64,000 nucleotides of DNA from Hyphomonadaceae bacterium (GTDB lineage: Bacteria > Pseudomonadota > Alphaproteobacteria > Caulobacterales > Aquidulcibacteraceae): the NCBI GenBank assembly GCA_009773395.1, contig WRPI01000004.1, forward strand, positions 248,001-312,000, given 5' to 3'. The notes beneath the pieces were generated by a model. The model was not told the DNA's origin. It saw only the letters and a list, made by a program, of their open reading frames with translations, and did no database searches. Positions 1 through 8,493 of the stretch are shown here, one piece after another; positions within the stretch are counted from its first letter, which is position 1; each line of letters starts with the position of its first letter. Both the position numbers and the translations under genes were made by a program.

Positions 1-729
1 TATTGGTGTGACAACGCCTGAAGCAATATCAAGAATTGCGCGTTTGGACTGGGTAACCGATATAGATTGCCCGATGAGCAGTTTCCTCCCATCGGGTGAA
101 AAATCGGCGACAAACCAAGCGCCATCAGCGCGATACACCACGCGTTTTGAGCTTGGCTCTGCGATATTCATTACCACAATTTCGCGCACCGACGAACCCG
201 ACCGCGAAACCGACCACGCCATCATTTTACCATCGCGTGATATATTGCGGCTTTCGTTGCGAGTGCCGGCTTCTGTAAGTTGCGTAGTTGTGCCGGTGGC
301 GCGGTTGAATAAATGATATTGGAAAAACTCATCACCGCCACGATCTTTGGTGAAAATGAAATTATTGCTTTTAGGGATTGTGCTGACGCCGCCAATTTGT
401 TCGGGGTAATAGGTTAATTGATACCGCGCCCCCATTGGCCGGCTTACGGCGTGAATTTGCGAAGTTTCTGCAAATCTAGTGCTTATGAGAATAGACCCAT
501 CTGGCGCAAAACCTGCAAAGCCCGCCGCGCGCACATTATTATATTGAATGAGGCGTTCGCGCACATTATCGGGCGTTATGGGCACATTTTCCATTACCAA
601 TGCGCCTTGAGTGCGGCGAACAATTTCCGCTTGCGGCGCGGCTTGGGCGAGAATGATGTTGGGCGCAACCACCATTGCTAATGTAGTTAATGTAACAATG
701 GTGGCTCGTGCTTTATACTTATTTTGCAT
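1..729 (-). CDS. S9-family (prolyl oligopeptidase-like) peptidase, N-terminal part, cut by window edge
   Basis: The reading frame is open for 243 codons from an ATG at 729 to the window edge and runs off it. GAGG lies just upstream of the ATG. Residues 1-30 look like a signal peptide ending in an Ala-rich stretch (ILAQAAPQA). The rest has repeated beta-propeller blade signatures: FAPDGSILIS, FTKDRGGDEFFQ, ISRDGKMMAWS, FSPDGRKLLIG. This is the TolB/WD40-like propeller that precedes the alpha/beta-hydrolase in exported S9 peptidases. The catalytic Ser-Asp-His domain would lie outside the window, so the enzyme assignment is an inference from the propeller. A stand-alone TolB-like propeller protein is the alternative. 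It diverges from the gene at 865. Confidence 0.72.
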   Translation of the reverse strand, partial: MQNKYKARATIVTLTTLAMVVAPNIILAQAAPQAEIVRRTQGALVMENVPITPDNVRERLIQYNNVRAAGFAGFAPDGSILISTRFAETSQIHAVSRPMGARYQLTYYPEQIGGVSTIPKSNNFIFTKDRGGDEFFQYHLFNRATGTTTQLTEAGTRNESRNISRDGKMMAWSVSRSGSSVREIVVMNIAEPSSKRVVYRADGAWFVADFSPDGRKLLIGQSISVTQSKRAILDIASGVVTPI

Positions 730-864
730 GGAATTTCCTCATTTGTTGAAAATACTAGCTCATATGTTTGTCGCCTTCAACAAGAGAATTTCGAATTTTT
801 TAGCAGTCAAATTTTTGCCATTATTCTGATTACAAGGCTGGCATTTTAGCAATTGGAGGCAAGA

Positions 865-1413
865 ATGGGTAAAGTAGGAAAGTTTGGAGCAATTTGTTTG
901 GGTGCGGCTCTAATGTCACAAGTTGCGATGGCAATGCCAGCAGGTTGGCTTACGCCATTTTTAATGGAGCGCGGCAAACAAAGCTGGACTTTACGGAGCG
1001 CGCGCATAACAACAGCGATTAATTCGCTTTATGAAACCCGCAATATTGAAGTTTTTGTAGGCAATTATAAAGACGCTTGCCGTGGCATATTGGGGGAACA
1101 TATGGCGGGCGGTATCCCAGTGTGGGCGCAAACTTCGCAATCCAATGCCTGTCAAGTTGCCGAAGCTTTGGACAAAACCCTAATTAGCCGTAGCCGCACT
1201 AATATAAGATATTGTCAGGTGCTGAACGCATCAATTAATGGCCTTGAACGCGGTAAAACCAGTGCCGAGGCGCCCTATTTGCAGCCACAATTAGATGAAC
1301 TGCACGCCGCACTTTTGCGATTAAAAGGCGCTACGCTTACTTCCGAAGGTGGAGTAGTGAATACTGGCGATGATATTTTGTTTTTGAGAGACAGAAGTTT
1401 GCGTTGTCGATAG
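865..1413 (+). CDS. Secreted hypothetical protein with four cysteines
   Basis: This is a 182-residue protein of unrecognised family. The ATG at 865 is preferred over an upstream in-frame TTG at 853 because GGAGG sits 5 bases before the ATG. Residues 1-23 form a typical Sec signal peptide (MGKVGKFGAICLGAALMSQ then VAMAMP). The mature part has four Cys (in DACRG, NACQV, RYCQV and the C-terminal LRCR), an even number that would allow two disulfides in the periplasm. It contains no membrane segment beyond the signal. It is transcribed alone, divergent from the S9-type gene. No function can be assigned from sequence. Confidence 0.7.
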   Translation: MGKVGKFGAICLGAALMSQVAMAMPAGWLTPFLMERGKQSWTLRSARITTAINSLYETRNIEVFVGNYKDACRGILGEHMAGGIPVWAQTSQSNACQVAEALDKTLISRSRTNIRYCQVLNASINGLERGKTSAEAPYLQPQLDELHAALLRLKGATLTSEGGVVNTGDDILFLRDRSLRCR

Positions 1414-1511
1414 TCCTGTTCGATTTCAGTTAGAACGCGATTTGTCGCAATTGCGTGCGCAGAAAATTGCCTTATGGTTCTGTTGCCTCGTAGGGCAATA
1501 GGGATAGGCTG

Positions 1512-1847
1512 ATGTCAGCAAGAAACAAAAACCAGCAAAAGCAAATGTTCCGCTTCTTGGCGGGACACTTATTGATTGGACTGTTTACTGGCTGGCCTAT
1601 ATTGGCGATTTTCATTGTTTTTGATTTCGGTGGCTTGCGTAGCCTCGCCACGCTTAACCAACTTGAATATTTGGTTTATCCACTTCTCGCGGTATTTTTT
1701 GCAATTACTTTTGGCTCTACAGCGATGGGCATTGGGATAATGTCATTGAAAAACGAACAAGACACCACCAAAGGCAAGTCGATTAAGATTGAACCGACAA
1801 TGGGATTGGCCGAAGTACAAACTGTGAAAATTGGCGCTCAGCGTTAG
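1512..1847 (+). CDS. Small two-pass membrane protein, hypothetical
   Basis: This 111-residue protein has two clear hydrophobic segments, about residues 14-37 (AGHLLIGLFTGWPILAIFIV) and 52-77 (LVYPLLAVFFAITFGSTAMG). They are joined by a short loop and flanked by a Lys/Arg-rich N-terminus and a polar tail of about 33 residues. This suggests both termini are cytoplasmic. An AGG-containing ribosome site (AGGGATAGG) precedes the ATG. No family was recognised. It lies between a secreted protein and dut on the same strand, with gaps of about 100 and 77 bases, so it may be transcribed separately. Confidence 0.65.
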   Translation: MSARNKNQQKQMFRFLAGHLLIGLFTGWPILAIFIVFDFGGLRSLATLNQLEYLVYPLLAVFFAITFGSTAMGIGIMSLKNEQDTTKGKSIKIEPTMGLAEVQTVKIGAQR

Positions 1848-1892
1848 TTAGCTAAGATTTGGCGGCCTAAGGGAATTATTTTATTGCGAATC

Positions 1893-1920
1893 GCCTCATT
1901 GTATCCATTCAAAATGAGGC
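1893..1920 (+). promoter_or_regulatory. Hairpin enclosing the dut ribosome binding site
   Basis: GCCTCATT at 1893-1900 is perfectly complementary to AATGAGGC at 1913-1920, with a 12-base loop. The 3' arm contains GAGG, the only Shine-Dalgarno sequence for the dut ATG at 1925. The hairpin could limit translation of dut or, read as DNA, be an operator. The pairing is seen directly; the regulatory role is inferred. Confidence 0.4.
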
Positions 1921-1924
1921 AATT

Positions 1925-2461
1925 ATGAAATCGAGATTTGGCAAATTTTCAAACCCATTAGGTACTACCGAAGTAAGCAGCGAAATAGTTTCTGTTCCTA
2001 ACAGTGACGCTCGTCCGATGGTTGCAATCGTCAGATTGCCACATTTTGGTGACTTGGCGCTTCCCGCCTATGAAACCGCACAATCGGCAGGTATGGACTT
2101 GCGCGCTGCATTGGCCGAAGGTGAGCATATTGATATTTTGCCCGGGAGGCGCGCGCTCATTCCCACTGGCTTAAAAATCGCTTTGCCGCCAGGGTTTGAG
2201 GCGCAAATACGTCCGCGCTCTGGCCTTGCGCTCAAAAACGGTGTTACTTGCCTCAATAGCCCGGGCACAATTGATGCTGATTACCGGGGCGAAGTTGGTG
2301 TGATTTTAATTAACCATGGATGGGAAAACTTTCGCATCAGCCGTGGTGATCGAATTGCTCAAATGGTCGTAACGCCAATAACCCAAGCAATTTGGATGGA
2401 GACCGATGAATTGGGCGAAACCACGCGCGGCGAGGGTGGTTTTGGCTCCACGGGAGTTTGA
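1925..2461 (+). CDS. dut: Deoxyuridine 5'-triphosphate nucleotidohydrolase (dUTPase)
   Basis: The enzyme hydrolyses dUTP to dUMP and pyrophosphate, keeping uracil out of DNA and feeding thymidylate synthesis. The homotrimeric dUTPase motifs are in order: motif 1 AGMDLRA, motif 2 [12 protein letters not shown], motif 3 [17 protein letters not shown], motif 4 RGDRIAQMV and the C-terminal motif 5 [10 protein letters not shown]. The protein is 178 residues, about 30 longer than the usual 150, because of an N-terminal extension before MVAIVRLPH (an in-frame ATG at 2018). The start at 1925 is kept because it has a good GAGG site, which lies in a hairpin. The stop overlaps the start region of the next gene. 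Confidence 0.95.
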   Translation: MKSRFGKFSNPLGTTEVSSEIVSVPNSDARPMVAIVRLPHFGDLALPAYETAQSAGMDLRAALAEGEHIDILPGRRALIPTGLKIALPPGFEAQIRPRSGLALKNGVTCLNSPGTIDADYRGEVGVILINHGWENFRISRGDRIAQMVVTPITQAIWMETDELGETTRGEGGFGSTGV

Positions 2462-2463
2462 TT

Positions 2464-2691
2464 TTGGCCGATCGAAAGCATGATTTCAACGTGGTTTTCA
2501 AAAATATCGAAAACAAGTCAGGCAAAACTCTGAATCAAATAATTGCCGCCGCACATCAGTGTGGAAAAGCAAAAGGTCAAATTAAAGCTACCGAATTTTA
2601 CCAATGGGCCATGCAAGAATTCGGCTTAGGCCGTGGACACGCGCAAGCGATTTGGATTAATTTTGATGAGTTTGAAAAACCAGAATCCTAG
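2464..2691 (+). CDS. DUF4287-type small protein, first of a tandem pair
   Basis: This is a 75-residue protein of the DUF4287 type, recognised by SGKTLNQII followed by the near-terminal FGLGRGHAQAIW. There is no ATG near the start. TTG at 2464 is chosen because GGGAG lies 7 bases upstream; TTG at 2458, overlapping the dut stop, is the alternative. It follows dut directly and is probably translated from the same mRNA. The next gene is a paralogue with the same K(T/S)GKT...GHGHA layout, so the pair arose by tandem duplication. DUF4287 proteins have no settled function. Confidence 0.72.
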   Translation: MADRKHDFNVVFKNIENKSGKTLNQIIAAAHQCGKAKGQIKATEFYQWAMQEFGLGRGHAQAIWINFDEFEKPES

Positions 2692-2721
2692 TGGTAAATT
2701 GCAAGGCTGGAGATGAATTGA

Positions 2722-2934
2722 ATGGCAATGGATTTTGATACTTATATGGCAGGGGTTCAAACCAAAACCGGCAAAACTTGGCGTGAAATTGTGGAAATTC
2801 TAAAACAAAATGGTTTCACAAAATCGGGCACAACCGCGACTATTGTCAAAGATTATTTGAAAGCCGAATATGACATTGGCCACGGCCATGCAATGGGGAT
2901 TTGGCGGCATTTGAAACCATTTGTAGAGAATTAG
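2722..2934 (+). CDS. DUF4287-type small protein, second of a tandem pair
   Basis: This is a 70-residue paralogue of the preceding protein. It starts MAMDFDTYMAGVQTKTGKT and ends with the family signature YDIGHGHAMGIWRHLK. GGAG lies nine bases before the ATG. It lies 30 bases after its neighbour on the same strand and converges with comM: its TAG stop (2932-2934) shares two bases with the comM stop (2931-2933). The family is common in actinobacteria and alphaproteobacteria but has no assigned biochemical role; nothing in the sequence suggests an enzyme. Confidence 0.78.
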   Translation: MAMDFDTYMAGVQTKTGKTWREIVEILKQNGFTKSGTTATIVKDYLKAEYDIGHGHAMGIWRHLKPFVEN

Positions 2935-4490
2935 GCTTTCTGTTTTGCTGTTTCAAAAAAAGGCGTATTTCCTATTGCGTTTTCCATCGGGTCGTTTCGG
3001 CGATAAGCAAGAGCTTCAGCAATATGAATACGGCGCACCGCTACTTCACCATCCAAATCAGCAATTGTTCTTGCCACTTTTAAAGTGCGATGATAGGCGC
3101 GCGCGGAAAGCCGCATGGCATCGGCGGCTTTGGTAAGAAGCGCATGGCCAGCAGCATCAGGAGCAGCATATTTATCCAATAATGAATTGCTTATCACTAC
3201 ATTAAGCGGCGCGCTTAGGTCTTCATCCTTATAGCGTTCAGCTTGAATTTCGCGCGCCAATGCCACCCGTGCGGCGACTTCTTTTGTGCCTTCTTGGGGT
3301 GCGGGAAGTGATAAATCGGAAACCAAAACCGCAGGAATATCAATTTGCAAATCAATCCTGTCAAGCATTGGGCCCGAAATTCGCCCTTGATAATTTGCCA
3401 TGCAGTTGGGCGCTTTGCCGCAAGTTCGCCCTTGCGGTGCGCCGCATCTACACGGGTTCATGGCCGCAATTAATTGAAACCGCGCCGCATAAGTAATGTG
3501 GCGATTGGCGCGCGCCACCACAACTTCGCCAGTTTCAATGGGTTGGCGCAATGCATCCAAAGCCTGCACCCCAAATTCTGGCAATTCATCAAGAAACAAA
3601 ACTCCATGATGCGCCAATGAAACTTCACCCGGTTTTGCACGATTGCCGCCGCCAGTAAGAGCCGCCATGGACGCAGAATGGTGCGGCGCGCGAAACGGCC
3701 TTGTGCGTGATAAAGTGCCGCGTCCCAAAATCCCCGCCACAGAATGTATCATTGAAACTTCCAAAAGCTCACGTGCATTTAGCGGCGGTAAAAGCCCGGG
3801 TAAACGCTGCGCCAGCATCGATTTGCCAGACCCTGGTGGCCCCACCATCAATAAATTATGCCCGCCCGCCGCTGCAACTTCCAAAGTGCGCTTGGCTTGG
3901 TCTTGGCCACGAACATCACGCAAATCCAAATTGCTTGGATTATCCAACAACTCACCCGCTTTGGCGCTGTCAATAATATTTAGCCCACGCACATGATTGA
4001 TAAATCCCATAAGCGATTTCACGCCCAAAACGCGCCCACCCGACCAAGCAGCTTCGGGCGCGGATTCTTGTGGGCAAATGAAACTCAGCCCTTCCTCATT
4101 GGCAGCAATCGCAGCCGGGAGCGCGCCAATAATTGGCAACCAAGCGCCGTCTAAACCCAATTCACCCATACAGGCCAGACCTTCAAGCGCATCAGAAGGC
4201 AAAACCCCCATTGCACCCAAAACTGCGAGCGCAATCGGCGCATCATAATGCGAGCCTTCTTTGGGTAAATCGGCGGGCGATAAATTGACCAAAATCCGTT
4301 TTGACGGCAGCGCCAAACCCATCGCCGAAAATGCAGCGCGGACTCGCTCTCGGCTCTCGCCCACTGCTTTGTCGGCCAAACCAACTACACCAAAGAAAAA
4401 TTGCGAACCGCCGTCAGTGATTTGCACCTGCACATCAACCCGTACAGCTTTGGCGCCATCAAAAGCAAATGTCACAATCCGTGCAACCAT
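2931..4490 (-). CDS. comM: YifB/ComM-family Mg-chelatase-like AAA+ ATPase
   Basis: This 519-residue protein is the usual length for ComM, the hexameric AAA+ helicase that drives branch migration during integration of transforming DNA. It has an N-terminal Lon-protease-like domain (about residues 1-170), Walker A (GPPGSGKSML) near 220, Walker B/DELPEF after HHGVLFLDE, the MNPCRCG segment, and a C-terminal Mg-chelatase domain ending with the MRLSARAYHRTLKVARTIAD region. ATG at 4490 is preferred over an upstream TTG (4502) since family members begin MVARI. No other competence genes are nearby, so a role in natural transformation here is inferred from the family. Confidence 0.92.
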   Translation of the reverse strand: MVARIVTFAFDGAKAVRVDVQVQITDGGSQFFFGVVGLADKAVGESRERVRAAFSAMGLALPSKRILVNLSPADLPKEGSHYDAPIALAVLGAMGVLPSDALEGLACMGELGLDGAWLPIIGALPAAIAANEEGLSFICPQESAPEAAWSGGRVLGVKSLMGFINHVRGLNIIDSAKAGELLDNPSNLDLRDVRGQDQAKRTLEVAAAGGHNLLMVGPPGSGKSMLAQRLPGLLPPLNARELLEVSMIHSVAGILGRGTLSRTRPFRAPHHSASMAALTGGGNRAKPGEVSLAHHGVLFLDELPEFGVQALDALRQPIETGEVVVARANRHITYAARFQLIAAMNPCRCGAPQGRTCGKAPNCMANYQGRISGPMLDRIDLQIDIPAVLVSDLSLPAPQEGTKEVAARVALAREIQAERYKDEDLSAPLNVVISNSLLDKYAAPDAAGHALLTKAADAMRLSARAYHRTLKVARTIADLDGEVAVRRIHIAEALAYRRNDPMENAIGNTPFFETAKQKA

Positions 4491-4670
4491 GTTCCGCCCC
4501 AAATATTATTGCCGAAAAATCGTTTCGGCTGCGAAACTTCCACAACTATGGTTAATAATCGGGGAATTGAGTGAACAATAACAGAACAATAAGCGAACGC
4601 AAGAACTATTTTTGGAAAATGCCGATTTATTTTTCAGTTGTCTTGAACTTGGGGCATTTCTTCAATCGCA

Positions 4671-5252
4671 TCAGAGAAGTGTTTTTGACGCAATTTCTTT
4701 CACTTTTTCAAGCCATGTTGCGCGCTTTTTGTCGTCCGCATAGCGAACTTCGCTAAAATTAGTGATTTTGACAGGTTTCACACCGCAAAATTCAAGAATA
4801 GTTCGTTTGATTTGTTTGTGGGCCGGATCACCGTAAATAAGGCTAAAAAACCAACGCGGAGTGTCCATCGTAATGAGGCAGTGCGCGGATTTCCCAGCCA
4901 ATAATTTGTCCCACATCGGATCGTTTTCGTGATACTTAAAAGTAAGCCCAGGTAAAAATGCGCGATCAAAAAAACCTTTGAGGATTGCAGGCATTGTGCC
5001 CCACCAAGTTGGAAATACAAACACCAAATGGTCGGCCCATAAAACAGCATCAATGGCCATTTGCAAATCAGGTTCTAAATTTTGGCGTTTATTATAGCCT
5101 TCGTGCAAAATCGGGTCGAATTCCATGTCGCCGAGCGCAAAATATTTGACATCATGCCCAGCTTTGAGCGCAGTGTTGCGGTAGGTCTCGGCAATGACGG
5201 AATTAAAGCTTTTGCTATTTGGGTGCCCCAAAATGATCGTGATTTTTGACAA
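4671..5252 (-). CDS. NAD(P)H oxidoreductase, flavodoxin-like fold (NQO/KefF/azoreductase type)
   Basis: This 193-residue cytosolic flavoprotein belongs to the two-electron quinone reductase group. The start MSKITIILGHPNSKSFN is the first beta strand plus FMN/FAD phosphate loop. WADHLVFVFPTWWGTMPAILKGFFDRAF is the conserved flavin/active-site segment of this family. Substrates are probably quinones or other electrophiles. It is divergent from the TetR-type gene at 5328, and two copies of a near-palindromic operator lie in the 75-base gap. This suggests that the oxidoreductase is repressed by that regulator and induced by its ligand. The identity of the inducer cannot be read from sequence. Confidence 0.88.
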   Translation of the reverse strand: MSKITIILGHPNSKSFNSVIAETYRNTALKAGHDVKYFALGDMEFDPILHEGYNKRQNLEPDLQMAIDAVLWADHLVFVFPTWWGTMPAILKGFFDRAFLPGLTFKYHENDPMWDKLLAGKSAHCLITMDTPRWFFSLIYGDPAHKQIKRTILEFCGVKPVKITNFSEVRYADDKKRATWLEKVKEIASKTLL

Positions 5253-5266
5253 TTGCCTCTCCTGAT

Positions 5267-5314
5267 GTTACAAGTGGTAACATGTGGATATAACAATAAG
5301 TTACCACTGTCAAC
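5267..5314. promoter_or_regulatory. Two copies of a TetR-type operator in a divergent intergenic region
   Basis: Site 1 (5267-5281) is GTTACAAGTGGTAAC, an interrupted palindrome with GTTAC/GTAAC arms. Site 2 (5300-5314) is GTTACCACTGTCAAC, matching the reverse complement of site 1 at 12 of 15 positions. Both lie between the divergent oxidoreductase (start 5252) and TetR gene (start 5328). Repeats of one operator between a TetR gene and its divergent target are the standard autoregulation layout. Binding by this regulator is inferred. Confidence 0.6.
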
Positions 5315-5327
5315 ATTTTGGTGTAGA

Positions 5328-5951
5328 ATGACGAAAAAAAGCGGAAGCTTCCATCACGGCAATTTAAGCGATGCTTTGGTCAAAGCGGCCACGCAGCTAA
5401 TAACGGCGCGTAAAGCAATGACATTTTCGGTGCGTGAAGTTGCGCAATCACTTGGGGTTTCCCATGCAGCAGCCTATCGTCATTTCAAGTCCAAATCAGA
5501 TTTATTGGCAATAATTGCGCAAACTGGCTTTATTGATTTGCGCGATGCGCTTGAAGCTGCCCAAATTAGAACATCAAATAAAATTGAAGTGAAGGAAACC
5601 CTAAGGGCCATGGGCAATGCATATATTGAATATGCCATCCATAATGCTGGTGCTTACCGCACTTTATTTCACCCCAATATTTGTGATGTTGCGCTTTATC
5701 CGCAATTGCATGAAGTTTCTTTCGCTTCTTTGCGGGTTTTGATTGATATTTTGGAAATGGGGCAAGCACAGGGCATTGTTGCCAAAGCTCCAAATGCGGC
5801 TAATTTAGCAACTATTATTTGGTCGGCTTTACACGGATATGCGTCGCTTTTTTTGGATAAACAAATTTCTGAAACCGGTGAATATTTCGCGCCGCCATCA
5901 AGCCGCGAAGCTTTTCTAGACTTTATTTATGGAGGGTTGTTTGCGAAATAG
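5328..5951 (+). CDS. TetR/AcrR-family transcriptional regulator
   Basis: This is a 207-residue regulator. ATG at 5328 (MTKKSGSFHHGNLSDALVKA) is chosen; the frame stays open upstream to 5253, but that part would cover the operator region and does not resemble the family. The helix-turn-helix is at about residues 30-60 (FSVREVAQSLGVSHAAAYRH followed by FKSKSDLL), followed by an all-helical ligand domain (TetR_C-like) ending at residue 207. It is divergent from the flavodoxin-fold oxidoreductase, its likely target. Its last 29 bases overlap the convergent DUF4260 gene. Confidence 0.9.
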   Translation: MTKKSGSFHHGNLSDALVKAATQLITARKAMTFSVREVAQSLGVSHAAAYRHFKSKSDLLAIIAQTGFIDLRDALEAAQIRTSNKIEVKETLRAMGNAYIEYAIHNAGAYRTLFHPNICDVALYPQLHEVSFASLRVLIDILEMGQAQGIVAKAPNAANLATIIWSALHGYASLFLDKQISETGEYFAPPSSREAFLDFIYGGLFAK

Positions 5952-6333
5952 ATTTGGCATTTTTGCCCACCAATCCAAGGTGCGTGAAACCAAATCCCGC
6001 GCTGTATTTCAAGCCATAACCCAAAGCTCTATCAAACCCAATGCGGGCAAGCCAAATTAGGCCGATGGTTTGGAGCAAACTTGTCGAAAGCCAAAATCCT
6101 ATTCCTAGCACCAATAATGCACCAATAAGCGAATGCGCGCAATTATAGGCAAAAGCGCCAATTCTCGGCCCCAAAAGATAGCCGAAAAAAGATAAATCTG
6201 GTGTCAGAAAGAAAATCGCAAAACTCGCCCATGAAAACCCAAGTTTGTGATAGGCAATGCCAGCGACAATCAGCAAGCACAAGCCTTCTATTCTTAAAAT
6301 CGCGCGCACTCCGCCTTTTACTTGCCCTGACAT
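5923..6333 (-). CDS. DUF4260-family integral membrane protein
   Basis: This 136-residue protein matches the DUF4260 pattern: RIEGLCLLIVAGIAYHKLGFSW at the start, then FFLTPDLSFFGYLLGPRIGA, and a C-terminal RIGFDRALGYGLKY. Three to four hydrophobic segments are visible, so it is an inner-membrane protein. Function is unknown for the family. Its 3' end overlaps the convergent TetR gene by 29 bases, and it lies 35 bases downstream of the PfpI-like gene on the same strand, possibly in one transcript with it. Confidence 0.85.
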   Translation of the reverse strand: MSGQVKGGVRAILRIEGLCLLIVAGIAYHKLGFSWASFAIFFLTPDLSFFGYLLGPRIGAFAYNCAHSLIGALLVLGIGFWLSTSLLQTIGLIWLARIGFDRALGYGLKYSAGFGFTHLGLVGKNAKSISQTTLHK

Positions 6334-6368
6334 TTTTGTCCCTCTCTAGAAAATTCGGAGCGCAGCTT

Positions 6369-7223
6369 TTAACTTAAAAGCGCAATAAATGCCTTGCCTA
6401 ACGCGTGAATGTCTCCTGGCCAGCGCGCCGAAACATAATTGCCATCTTGCACTACAAAAGAACAATTTTGGTTGGTTTGGGTGTCGCGCGTTATTCCATT
6501 GGTTTTCAAGCTATAATCGGGGTCAGCTTTTGGCACATCGTGGAAAAATTCTGTGCCGCCAATCAGCCGCGTAATTTCCGCTTGAGTGCTGGTCTCACCC
6601 AGTTTTTGGTCTGCCGCTTCGGGGTAAGTGCGGTAATAATTGGGATCCCAAAACCGCACAATTTTACCCAATGTGCCTGCGGCTTTTTCCAACTGCCAAG
6701 AAAGCGCTGTGGTTTTGCGGCCAAATAAAACCGACTTATTTGTTGATGGGTCGATTGACCGTGCGATCAATAATGGCCCGTGGCAAACTGAGCCAACTGG
6801 CTTGTTTGCTTTGAAGAATCCGACAATTAAATCTTGCAAGATTTTGCTTTCCAGAAATGAGCACATGCCTTTGGCGCAATGTCCACCCGGAACAAATAGA
6901 GCGTCAAAATTATGAACATTAGCTTCGCTCCAAGCGATAGGGCTTTGGAAAGCGGAGCTCTTTTCCATTTGCGAATAGGCCGCGCGAGCATCTTTATTGG
7001 CACGCAATATATTACCCACTAAGATCAATTTACGTAAAATTGGAATAAAGCCCCAAATATCCAAGCCCTCGCCCGACAACATCAACGGGTCGGCTTTCGC
7101 AGGTTTGCCATCGGGTGTTGCGAATATTACTTCATGCCTAGCACCGCTTATCAATTGCCACGCAATCGCCGCCTCTGAAGGGTCAAAATCCTCTGCAGGT
7201 AAAATTATCAAACAACGCGCCAT
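6369..7223 (-). CDS. DJ-1/PfpI-type class I glutamine amidotransferase-like protein
   Basis: This 284-residue cytosolic protein has the DJ-1/PfpI fold. Features are the start ARCLIILPAEDFDPSEAAIAW, the VPGGHCAKGM loop and the nucleophile elbow GSVCHGPLL, where Cys is the probable catalytic residue. At 284 residues it is longer than PfpI (about 170) and closer to the Hsp31-like/type 1 amidotransferase-domain proteins, which act as glyoxalase III, chaperone or deglycase. The substrate cannot be chosen from sequence. The next gene upstream on the same strand (Tat-exported protein) is 56 bases away. Confidence 0.8.
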   Translation of the reverse strand: MARCLIILPAEDFDPSEAAIAWQLISGARHEVIFATPDGKPAKADPLMLSGEGLDIWGFIPILRKLILVGNILRANKDARAAYSQMEKSSAFQSPIAWSEANVHNFDALFVPGGHCAKGMCSFLESKILQDLIVGFFKANKPVGSVCHGPLLIARSIDPSTNKSVLFGRKTTALSWQLEKAAGTLGKIVRFWDPNYYRTYPEAADQKLGETSTQAEITRLIGGTEFFHDVPKADPDYSLKTNGITRDTQTNQNCSFVVQDGNYVSARWPGDIHALGKAFIALLS

Positions 7224-7279
7224 AAAATTTCCTCACTTTACGGCTTAATTGGTTTAGACATGGCTCGTCAATATAATAA

Positions 7280-8416
7280 TTACCGCCCCAAGGCTGCGCC
7301 AAGCAATTTGCCCATAAGTTCATCGACTGCGCCCGAAACCCGTGTTTGATAAAGCGCTGGTTGTTCAAGGTGCGCGCCAGCGTTCATGTGGACTGCGCCG
7401 CCCAATAAAAACTCACGCGTTCTTTGCCCCGAAGTAGCCCCAGTTTCACGCACCGAAAATAAATTTGATCCAAGGAAAATTGGATTGCCTAACGCGACAA
7501 CCACATCACCATCTTTTGGCGGTGCCATATAAGTATTTGGCATTTGACGCACCCTAACGCCTGTGCGGTTTGAACTATTTGGGAGCCTGAAGGTAATTCG
7601 CGACTGTTCTTCGCGTATGCGAACATGGGTGGTTGCATTCGCCGTATGTTCAGCGCGGTCAAGTGTGCCGCCGCCGCCAGCAAAACCCCAACGGTTTGCA
7701 CCCGCAACGACCTTGCCGAAATTGACCACTTGCCATGCCTTGACAACAACTGCATCAAGCGCTTTGGCAAGGTCAATTTCCCAACCTGGCATTTGATATG
7801 GGGTCAGCGCCTTCATCATAGTTGGGGGATTTGCAGCGCTTCCAGCGGTGTTGTAATTACCAGCTTCAAAATTGCCAGTTTCGGGGCCATAGCCACGATA
7901 TGGGGGCAAGCCAGTTGCGCCGACCAAAATCGCACGGCCATCACCATTGCCCCAATAGGCGGGGCTGCCAAAACCTGTTTGGCGTTGTATGGTTTGATAC
8001 ATTGGCTGGCCGGCAAGCACAGACGTATCAAGGACTTCAATGCCTTTGGCGATAAATTCGGCTTTTAATTTGGCATATCCCGCATCAGTAATTTGTTGCA
8101 TCATTGCAACGTCAGGATTGTCCCACGCCAATGATGCAGCAGTTTCGGCGCGGTTATAGCGAGTAGCTTCGCGGAAATCTTTAGCCTCAATTTGGAAGGC
8201 AACAACATAATTTGCAATTACAACTCGTCTTATGCCTGCAAGTTGTGCCGCGGAACTGTCAACAAAAATAATATCGGCTTGTGGTGCGGCGCTGTTGTTC
8301 TCGGCAGGACGTCCAAATGGCAACGCCACCGCGCTATTTGCGCCAATCATGGATGCCAATGTTGCCGCCGCCGAAGTCGCCAATATATTGCGGCGTGAAA
8401 GTTTGAAATTGTTCAT
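7280..8416 (-). CDS. Tat-exported hypothetical protein
   Basis: This is a 378-residue exported protein of unrecognised family. The N-terminus (NNFKLSRRNILATSAA) has the twin-arginine motif SRRNIL, a moderately hydrophobic stretch rich in Ala and a cleavage region near SAVALP, so export is by the Tat route. The mature protein has no repeated motif or obvious metal-ligand cluster. It has Gly-rich loops (FAGGGG) and a region DGDVVVALGNPIF. Tat export suggests folding or cofactor insertion before transport, but no cofactor motif was seen. It may share a transcript with the downstream PfpI-like gene. Confidence 0.65.
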   Translation of the reverse strand: MNNFKLSRRNILATSAAATLASMIGANSAVALPFGRPAENNSAAPQADIIFVDSSAAQLAGIRRVVIANYVVAFQIEAKDFREATRYNRAETAASLAWDNPDVAMMQQITDAGYAKLKAEFIAKGIEVLDTSVLAGQPMYQTIQRQTGFGSPAYWGNGDGRAILVGATGLPPYRGYGPETGNFEAGNYNTAGSAANPPTMMKALTPYQMPGWEIDLAKALDAVVVKAWQVVNFGKVVAGANRWGFAGGGGTLDRAEHTANATTHVRIREEQSRITFRLPNSSNRTGVRVRQMPNTYMAPPKDGDVVVALGNPIFLGSNLFSVRETGATSGQRTREFLLGGAVHMNAGAHLEQPALYQTRVSGAVDELMGKLLGAALGR

Positions 8417-8493
8417 TATATTCCCCTTATTACAAGTGGGAATGCTTAGACGTCAAATCTTTGGCAAGAATAAGGCAAATATTTGCCATTATT

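Noticed and set aside
8-681. Plus-strand open frames over the first 700 bases
   Set aside because: The minus strand carries a continuous frame with signal peptide, RBS and propeller motifs; the plus-strand frames are its shadow.
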